DNA of 10,281 bases, taken from the NCBI GenBank assembly GCA_021784975.1, contig JAJYGU010000290.1:1-10281 (forward strand), written 5' to 3'. Made by a program: the position numbers and the translations under genes. The DNA is from Planctomycetota bacterium. Its GTDB lineage: Bacteria; Planctomycetota; Planctomycetia; Pirellulales; Thermoguttaceae. The notes under the pieces were generated by a model. The model saw nothing but the letters and a program-made list of their open reading frames with translations, was not told the DNA's origin and did no database searches. Positions 5,165 through 10,281 of the stretch are shown here, piece after piece; within the stretch, counting starts at the first letter, position 1; the number at the start of each line of letters is the position of its first letter.

Positions 5165-6877
5165 ATGGTCGAGCCTAACTTCATCCGGCCCTGGGGGCCG
5201 TTGGCGGCGATGTTTCTGCTGGCATGTTCGGCGGCAGCCCAACAGCCGCCTCCTCCCATGCCCTTGCCGCCCGCGGAGAACAATGCCTCCCTGGTCTACA
5301 AGGTGGACGGCGCCGGCCAACGGCTGGAAATGACCGTCCACACCAGCCGCATCCTGACCCTGGACCAGAAGATCCCCCAGGCCCAGGTCAACAATCCCGA
5401 CGTGCTGACGCTCACCCCGCTCTCGCCCAACCAGGTCCAGATTTCTGCCAAGACCACCGGCGTCACCCAGGTGAATCTCTGGGGCGAAGACCGCAAGCTG
5501 CACACCATCGACGTGATCGTCTACGGCGATGCCCAGGAACTGGCCATGATCCTCCGCAGCACCTTTCCCAGCACGGTGCTGAAGGTGATCCCGGTGTCGA
5601 ATGCAGTGCTGATATCCGGCTTCGTGGACAAGCCGGAACATATCGCTCGGATCGTGCAGATCGCCGAAGAATACTACCCCAAGGTTATTAACAACATGAC
5701 GGTAGGCGGCGTCCAACAAGTCTTGTTGCACATTAAGGTGATGGAGGTCTCGCGGACCAAGTTGCGCCAACTGGGCTTCGATTGGGCCAAGATTTCTGGC
5801 GCCAACATGGTGTCGTCGGGCGTGAGCGGATTGGTCTTGCCGCCACCCTCCCCCGCGCTGCCGGCAGGGGCGATCGGCTCCTTCACTCCTCCAGCCCCCA
5901 GCACCTTGGCCAATAACCCCATCAATGGAACGCTTTCTTTCAACATCGCGCAAGGCACCAGCGCCTTTTTCGGCGTGCTGAACGCGCTCCGGCAAGACAA
6001 CCTGTTGAAGATCAGTTCGGAACCAACGCTGGTCGTGATCAGCGGCCACAAAGCCGTCTTTCTCTCGGGTGGCCAGATCCCCGTGCCCGCACCTCAAAGC
6101 CTGGGTACGATTTCCATCGACTGGAAAGACTACGGCACGATGATCGAGTTCCTGCCGATCGTGCTGGGCAACGGCAAGATCCGCATGGATGTCCATCCGG
6201 AGATTAGCGAACTCGACGAGGCCCACAGCATCACCATCGCCGGTACCACCGAGCCCGGCATCTTGACCCGCAACGCGCAGACTACGGTGGAAATGCAGGC
6301 CGGGCAGACCCTGGCGATCGCTGGGCTGGTCGAGCACACCACCGAGGGGGTCACCAGCGGATTGCCCTGGATCAGCGACGTCCCATATCTCGGCGCGTTG
6401 TTCCGAAACATCCATGAGCAGGAAAACGACATCGAGCTGCTGATCTTGGTGACCCCGGAATTGGCCGATCCGCTGAATGCCAGCGAGGTGCCGCCGTGCG
6501 GGCCGGGCTCGATGACCACCGATCCGTCGGATTGGGAAATGTTCATGAAGGGCTACCTCGAGGTGCCCAAGTGTTGCCCGGCCCAAAGCCCAGGCAGCCG
6601 GCCAGGGCTCCCCAGCGGGCCGAGGGCGGCCCCGCCGTTGCCGGGCATGCTGCCGCCGCCGGAAACCGTGCCCAGTCCGCCCCCCGCCGGTGCCACCAAT
6701 GGCTCACCCACCTCGGCGGCGGTTTCCGCCAGCCTCAATCCCGCGGCCGCGGCAGCCGGTCCCTACCATCGCTACGCACCGCCCAAACCGGACGATGCAC
6801 CGGCGGCGCCCTCTCCGCCGGGGCAAAATAATCCGCCCGGATTGATCGGACCGAGCGGCTATGACGTGGTAAAGTAG
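5165..6877 (+). CDS. cpaC: Flp pilus outer-membrane secretin CpaC/RcpA
   Basis: A 570-residue secretin that would form the outer-membrane channel for the Flp pilus. A signal peptide (about 1-25) ends near CSAAAQQ; the LLAC may alternatively be a lipoprotein box. The pilus-formation N-terminal domain spans about 44-120 (VNNPDVLTLTPLSPNQVQIS). A BON-like or short secretin N-domain covers about 121-195. The secretin core runs from about 256 to 436, with ISSEPTLVVISGHKAVFLSG and the closing GLPWISDVPYLGALFR (399-414), the hallmark of type II/IVb secretins. The last 130 residues are proline-rich, with Cys445 and a CysCys pair (470-471), which is not typical of the family. I prefer ATG 5165 (AAGGA eight bases upstream, signal peptide at once). 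ATG 5114 is possible but would put a polar stretch before the signal. A much longer frame reaching back to 4838 overlaps cpaB and is spurious. Confidence 0.92.
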   Translation: MVEPNFIRPWGPLAAMFLLACSAAAQQPPPPMPLPPAENNASLVYKVDGAGQRLEMTVHTSRILTLDQKIPQAQVNNPDVLTLTPLSPNQVQISAKTTGVTQVNLWGEDRKLHTIDVIVYGDAQELAMILRSTFPSTVLKVIPVSNAVLISGFVDKPEHIARIVQIAEEYYPKVINNMTVGGVQQVLLHIKVMEVSRTKLRQLGFDWAKISGANMVSSGVSGLVLPPPSPALPAGAIGSFTPPAPSTLANNPINGTLSFNIAQGTSAFFGVLNALRQDNLLKISSEPTLVVISGHKAVFLSGGQIPVPAPQSLGTISIDWKDYGTMIEFLPIVLGNGKIRMDVHPEISELDEAHSITIAGTTEPGILTRNAQTTVEMQAGQTLAIAGLVEHTTEGVTSGLPWISDVPYLGALFRNIHEQENDIELLILVTPELADPLNASEVPPCGPGSMTTDPSDWEMFMKGYLEVPKCCPAQSPGSRPGLPSGPRAAPPLPGMLPPPETVPSPPPAGATNGSPTSAAVSASLNPAAAAAGPYHRYAPPKPDDAPAAPSPPGQNNPPGLIGPSGYDVVK

Positions 6878-6905
6878 AATGGCAGCCATAGCACGCCGGG
6901 CCAGC

Positions 6906-6924
6906 CGCGGAGCGGCCCTCCGCG
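6906..6924 (+). other. Intercistronic stem-loop between cpaC and cpaE
   Basis: CGCGGAG-CGGCC-CTCCGCG is a perfect 7-bp hairpin with a five-base loop and no T-run. It lies in the 107-base gap after cpaC and may be an mRNA processing or stability element within the operon. No promoter is evident in the gap. Confidence 0.4.
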
Positions 6925-6984
6925 ACCAGCCGATAACGCCCGCCCAATGGCATGTTCTTCGACTCTCCTAGGAAATCAGCTACC

Positions 6985-8202
6985 ATGAGCAACGTCCTCC
7001 GACTGGCGATTGTTGACCCCAACGACCACGAGCGCGAATCGCTTAAGAGCATGTTGTTGGGGATGGACATGATCTGGCTGGAAGCCGAGTGCTCGCGGTA
7101 CGAGTTCTTTGCCGACGTGGTGGCCCAAACCAGCCCGGATATCGGCCTGGTGGCCATTGACGCCGATCCGCAAAAGGGCTTGGACCTGGTGGCCCGGCTG
7201 GGGACCACCTCGCCCAACTGCGCCGTGCTGGTCTTGAGTTCGTCCAATGACGGCGCCTTGATCTTGCAAGCCCTGCGTTCCGGGGCCAAGGAGTTCCTCA
7301 CCCTGCCGTTGCGGATCGAGGACTTGTTGGGCGCGCTGGGCCGGATCGGCGAACGTCGCGGCGGCCAAGGCGATGCCCGTCCCCGCGGCTGCCAGGTGAT
7401 CGCCGTGGCCGGCGCCACCGGCGGCGTGGGCACCACCAGCCTGGCGGTCAACTTGGGATGCATCCTCGCCCAAGACGTGGAAAACTCGGTGGCCCTGGTC
7501 GACCTGGACCTTTGCCTTGGCGATGCCGACGTATTCCTCGACACCATCCCCGATTACACGCTGGTCGACGTGGCCCAAAACGTCACCCGGCTCGATTTCG
7601 CCCTGCTGAAACGATCGCTGACGAAGCACTCGTCGGGCATGTATCTGTTGCCGCGGCCGGTGCAACTGGAAGACATCGGCCTGGTTACCCGCGACGACCT
7701 GCAGCGGGTCATCGGTCTGTTGAAGGCCACCTTCACCCACCTGGTGCTGGATCTCTCCAAGGCCTACACCGCCACCGACCTGGTGGCGTTGGAAATGGCC
7801 AATCACATCCTCCTGCTGACACAGCTCGATCTGCCTTGCCTGCGGAACGTGGTCCGGTTGATGATGTCCTTCGGCAACATGGAGGGCTTAGCCGAGAAGG
7901 TCAAGATTCTCGTAAACCGGGTGGGCCTGGAAGACGGTCAGATCACCCTCAAGAAGGCCGAAGAGACCATCGGCAAGGAAATCTTCTGGCAGTTCCCCAA
8001 CGACTACCGCACCATGATCGACGCCCGCAACAACGGCGTGCCGCTGATCGAGCAGGCCCCCAAGGCGGCCATTACGCAGTCGTTCATCTCGCTGGCCAAA
8101 TCGCTCTCCACGGGCGGAAGCGATCAGGAGTCCGCCGACGCCGCCAAGGGCCTGGGCTTAACCGGCCTGTTCCGGCTCTGGCCGACCAAGGCCGGAAAGT
8201 AG
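6985..8202 (+). CDS. cpaE: Flp pilus localisation ATPase-like protein CpaE/TadZ
   Basis: A 405-residue protein with the two-part plan of CpaE/TadZ. The N-terminal receiver-like domain (about 4-122) has D59 at the end of strand 3 (LVAIDAD). The usual lysine near the end is replaced (EFLTLPL), so phosphorylation is doubtful. A ParA/MinD-type domain follows (about 136-380). Its P-loop reads GATGGVGTTS (143-152), with threonine where the Walker A lysine would be, as is common in TadZ. VALVDLDLCLGDADVFLD (169-186) fits the next motif. TadZ proteins are thought to mark the pole or site for Tad machine assembly. ATG 6985 begins directly at the receiver strand, with AGGA eleven bases upstream. ATG 6952 has no ribosome site. 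It is the last tad gene here: no CpaF, TadB or TadC follows. Confidence 0.9.
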   Translation: MSNVLRLAIVDPNDHERESLKSMLLGMDMIWLEAECSRYEFFADVVAQTSPDIGLVAIDADPQKGLDLVARLGTTSPNCAVLVLSSSNDGALILQALRSGAKEFLTLPLRIEDLLGALGRIGERRGGQGDARPRGCQVIAVAGATGGVGTTSLAVNLGCILAQDVENSVALVDLDLCLGDADVFLDTIPDYTLVDVAQNVTRLDFALLKRSLTKHSSGMYLLPRPVQLEDIGLVTRDDLQRVIGLLKATFTHLVLDLSKAYTATDLVALEMANHILLLTQLDLPCLRNVVRLMMSFGNMEGLAEKVKILVNRVGLEDGQITLKKAEETIGKEIFWQFPNDYRTMIDARNNGVPLIEQAPKAAITQSFISLAKSLSTGGSDQESADAAKGLGLTGLFRLWPTKAGK

Positions 8203-8213
8203 CCGCCCTGGTC

Positions 8214-9041
8214 TCACGATTTCAAGACGAAATAGCAGAAGCCGCCGAGCGCTCCGACAATCACCACAAACACACATCCCAAAGTGGTCAAGTCGACGGC
8301 CTGCCCGTACCGCGCCGAATGCCGTCCGTGCTGCATGGCCTCCTCTTCCTGCTGTTGATCTCCGCTTGCCGTCGGATGGTTCTCGCCGCCCGCGGCCTGA
8401 ACCGCCGGCGGATCATCGGGCTCGTTGAGGGCCATCTCGCGATGGGCCAGAGAAGTGGCCACGAACGACCAAACCGCATAGACGCCCAGCGCGCTGAGGG
8501 CCAGAATCATTGCGACCGCGCCCGTCCACATCAATACCTTTGTGAATCGCTTGGTCGGGGTTGCCTCCACCGCCACAACGCCCGGCGTCTCTGGCTCGTG
8601 GATCTTGACGGCGCCGTCCGACAGCGGCGGATGATGACCGGGGATCGCCACCACGAACAGCGACTTGCAGTTCGGACAAAACGCATTCTTTCCGATCAGC
8701 TCACGGCTCTTGTGCCATACTTTGCCACACTTGGGACATTTGGCGGCCACCTTGGAAGGATCAGCGGCCGCCACCTTGTCAACGCGGCTGGGCAGTTGAA
8801 CGCCCGCGGCGGCCGGCAGCTCAATATCCAGAAGACTCGCGATCCCCGGCGAGTGGTGGTTGGTCGGCGGTGAATCGGGCCGGGGCGGCGGTGCTGCCGG
8901 CGCGGCGGCAGTCTTGGGCGCCGGCCTTAGGTCGGGCACCTTGATAGGCCGCTCACAACTGGAGCAGCGACACTCCCTGCCGGCGGCGGAGTCTTTCGCA
9001 GAAAATGATTTCCCACAATGAGGACATTCGAACTTGATCAT
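8214..9041 (-). CDS. Double zinc-ribbon, two-span membrane protein
   Basis: A 275-residue protein convergent with cpaE (gap 11 bases, no visible terminator between). The N-terminal ribbon has CPHC (C6, C9) and CSSC (C26, C29), plus an extra Cys24, like the MJ0042-type zinc fingers common in planctomycetes. A proline/alanine linker (about 40-60) follows. A second ribbon has CPKC (C102, C105) and CPNC (C122, C125). Two hydrophobic segments (about 168-196 and 252-273) anchor it. Between them lies a glutamate/glutamine-rich loop (about 205-245). The ribbons presumably sit in the cytoplasm. No enzyme motif is visible and the function is unknown. A GGAGG lies 12 bases before the ATG, a little far. 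Frames on the other strand here are shadows. Confidence 0.78.
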   Translation of the reverse strand: MIKFECPHCGKSFSAKDSAAGRECRCSSCERPIKVPDLRPAPKTAAAPAAPPPRPDSPPTNHHSPGIASLLDIELPAAAGVQLPSRVDKVAAADPSKVAAKCPKCGKVWHKSRELIGKNAFCPNCKSLFVVAIPGHHPPLSDGAVKIHEPETPGVVAVEATPTKRFTKVLMWTGAVAMILALSALGVYAVWSFVATSLAHREMALNEPDDPPAVQAAGGENHPTASGDQQQEEEAMQHGRHSARYGQAVDLTTLGCVFVVIVGALGGFCYFVLKS

Positions 9042-9348
9042 CCGAGGCCGGCGCCTCCCTGGTCGATCACACTGCCCTTTCTAGGAAGATAGGAGGTCCG
9101 ACCAGAAAAATAAATACCCCCCAGGGGGAAAAAGCGGGTGGAGACCAGAAACGCAACCATTTACGGGTTCAGTTCTCGCGGCGACCGCACGACCATACCT
9201 CGCGGGGTGCCCGGCCGCCAAAACGCGACTATTCCCTTCGGCCGCAAGACCCTGGACAGCACGACCCGGCCGCCCCCTGGTCGCTACGGCCCCAATTTGC
9301 TATCTTTCTTAGCAGACCAACAAGCACCGTGCAAGATGGAGAGCCTTG
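9042..9348. other. Divergent intergenic region, 307 bases
   Basis: No convincing gene is present. A 74-codon plus-strand frame from GTG 9138 lacks a ribosome site and overlaps the next gene. A short AT-rich patch (9104-9116) lies beside CCCCCCAGGGGG (9117-9128). Read on the minus strand, this is a weak 4-bp hairpin followed by a T-rich run. A 6-bp inverted repeat, TGGTCG (9060-9065) with CGACCA (9099-9104), flanks the zinc-ribbon gene's upstream side. TGCTATCTT (9298-9306) could be an extended -10 for the rightward gene, with only a poor -35. Promoters for both divergent genes should lie here, but none is clear. Confidence 0.4.
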
Positions 9349-10281
9349 ATGCCAGTCAGTAACGAATCGATGGCCGCCTGGTGCCGAAGACTGCTCGGCG
9401 GCGATGCCGCCTCGCCGCGGCTTAGTTTGGAACAATATCTGGCGGGCATTCCGCGGCTGGAGTGCCTCGGCAGCCTGCCCCGCGGGACGGTGGTCCTGGT
9501 GCGCGGCGATGTCGACGCCAAGCCCGGTCCGAAAATTGGCGAGGGCGATATTCGCCTCCGCTCGATGGAAGAAACGCTCCGCTACGGCCAGCAGCGCGGC
9601 TGGAAACAGGTCGTCTTCGGCCACATCGGCCGGGACGCCACAAAATCGCTGGCCAAGGTGGCTGCCCGGTTGGGTGAAATCCTTGGCTGCCCGGTGATCT
9701 TTGTGGAGGATTGGCTCGATCCGGACAGCGCCACGATCAAGGACGAGGCCGTGCAAACCATCGCCAAGAGCCAACCCGGCAGCCTGGTGATGCTGCAAAA
9801 CACCCGCAAGTATGAGGTCGAACGGGTGCTGTGGAAGGCCAAGCCCGCCGATGCCGATAAACTGGCCGGCAAGCTGGCAAAACTGGCCAACGAGTTCGCG
9901 GCCAAGCTGTCGACCGTGTACGTCCATGAGGCGTTTTCGGCGGGCAGCCTCGACGCCTCCAGCATCGTCGTGCCGGCCGCCATGGAAAAAGTGGCCCTCG
10001 GCAAGTACGAAGCCGAGCAGTTCAGCGTACACCTGAAAGAGTGCCTCAATGCCCAGATGGTGGTCTTCAGCGGGCTGAAGATCGACAAGCTCGACGATCT
10101 GCAGGCGATGGTCGACCGCGGCAAGATTCGCAAGGTAATTGCCGCCGGCTCGCTAGCAATGGCCTTGAAGAAGGCGGCCGCGGAATTGGAAGGCAAGCAA
10201 TTCGACCTTGGCCTGTCGGAAGACCCGGCCCACCAAGACAAGCCCTACTACATTCCGCGAGAGCGGATCGAGCAGGCCAAG
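9349..10281 (+). CDS. Divergent phosphoglycerate-kinase-fold protein, partial (3' end outside window)
   Basis: The first 311 residues of a protein related to phosphoglycerate kinase. Family landmarks appear in order: VLVRGDVDAKPG (49-60, for RVDFNVP), then GHIGRD (91-96, for SHLGRP), LQNTRKYEVE (149-158, for LENxRF), YVHEAFSAGSLDASS (191-205, for VNDAFGxxHRxxAS), SGLKIDKLDD (241-250, for GGAKVxDKI) and IAAGSLAMALKKA (264-276, for GGGMAxTFLKA). His92, Arg95 and Arg153 are kept. The Asn of the first motif is Asp, the HR pair is missing, and the glycine-rich nucleotide loop is altered. An extra N-terminal stretch of about 35 residues precedes the domain. It may be a non-glycolytic or inactive paralogue. 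The start ATG 9349 has GGAGAG five bases upstream; M8 is an alternative. The ORF is still open at the right edge. Homology is clear, activity is not. Confidence 0.75.
   Translation, partial: MPVSNESMAAWCRRLLGGDAASPRLSLEQYLAGIPRLECLGSLPRGTVVLVRGDVDAKPGPKIGEGDIRLRSMEETLRYGQQRGWKQVVFGHIGRDATKSLAKVAARLGEILGCPVIFVEDWLDPDSATIKDEAVQTIAKSQPGSLVMLQNTRKYEVERVLWKAKPADADKLAGKLAKLANEFAAKLSTVYVHEAFSAGSLDASSIVVPAAMEKVALGKYEAEQFSVHLKECLNAQMVVFSGLKIDKLDDLQAMVDRGKIRKVIAAGSLAMALKKAAAELEGKQFDLGLSEDPAHQDKPYYIPRERIEQAK

Noticed and set aside
5108..6586. A 492-codon minus-strand frame antisense to cpaC
   Set aside because: His/Asp/Gly/Gln-rich shadow of the clear secretin; no ribosome site.
7458..8873. A 471-codon plus-strand frame
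   Set aside because: Spans two convergent real genes in the wrong frame and has shadow composition.
9117..9128. CCCCCCAGGGGG next to an AT-rich run as a minus-strand terminator
   Set aside because: Only about 4 bp can form once a loop is allowed, and no gene ends there on the minus strand.
9209..9273. Three CGGCCGC copies as a repeat array
   Set aside because: Irregular spacing and different flanks; expected by chance in such GC-rich DNA.
9138..9362. A 74-codon plus-strand frame from GTG
   Set aside because: No ribosome site, no motif, and it overlaps the start of the kinase-like gene, which has a good GGAGAG.

Overview
The window is GC-rich, densely coded bacterial DNA. I infer a planctomycete, probably of the Pirellula group. 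The reasons are small zinc-ribbon-plus-membrane-anchor proteins, proline-rich tails on the pilus proteins, and the style of a large YfhO-like membrane protein. No rRNA or other marker is present to settle the taxonomy.

Layout. (1) Minus strand, 1-2198: a small zinc-ribbon membrane protein overlaps by ATGA the start of a large polytopic YfhO-like membrane protein, which runs off the left edge. (2) 2199-2722: a long, highly structured leader with no gene. It holds a convincing class I cyclic-di-GMP (GEMM-I) riboswitch at about 2445-2542. Before it lies a possible three-way-junction RNA domain (2367-2424), and after it come hairpins reaching the ribosome binding site. (3) 2723-8202, plus strand: the envelope half of a Flp/Tad pilus locus. 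Its order is Flp pilin, a strong terminator, CpaA/TadV prepilin peptidase, CpaB/RcpC, CpaC/RcpA secretin and CpaE/TadZ. (4) 8214-9041, minus strand: a double zinc-ribbon, two-span membrane protein convergent with cpaE. (5) 9349-10281, plus strand: the first 311 residues of a divergent phosphoglycerate-kinase-fold protein, cut by the right edge.

How it works together. CpaA would process the Flp prepilin, CpaC would form the outer-membrane pore, CpaB would assist it, and CpaE would localise the machine. The motor ATPase (CpaF/TadA) and platform proteins (TadB, TadC) are not here, so they must be encoded elsewhere. A terminator after the pilin separates its transcript from the machinery genes. 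The riboswitch would tie pilin synthesis to cyclic-di-GMP, the usual signal for surface attachment. The riboswitch and leader, the missing motor genes, and the altered kinase are the points most worth following.
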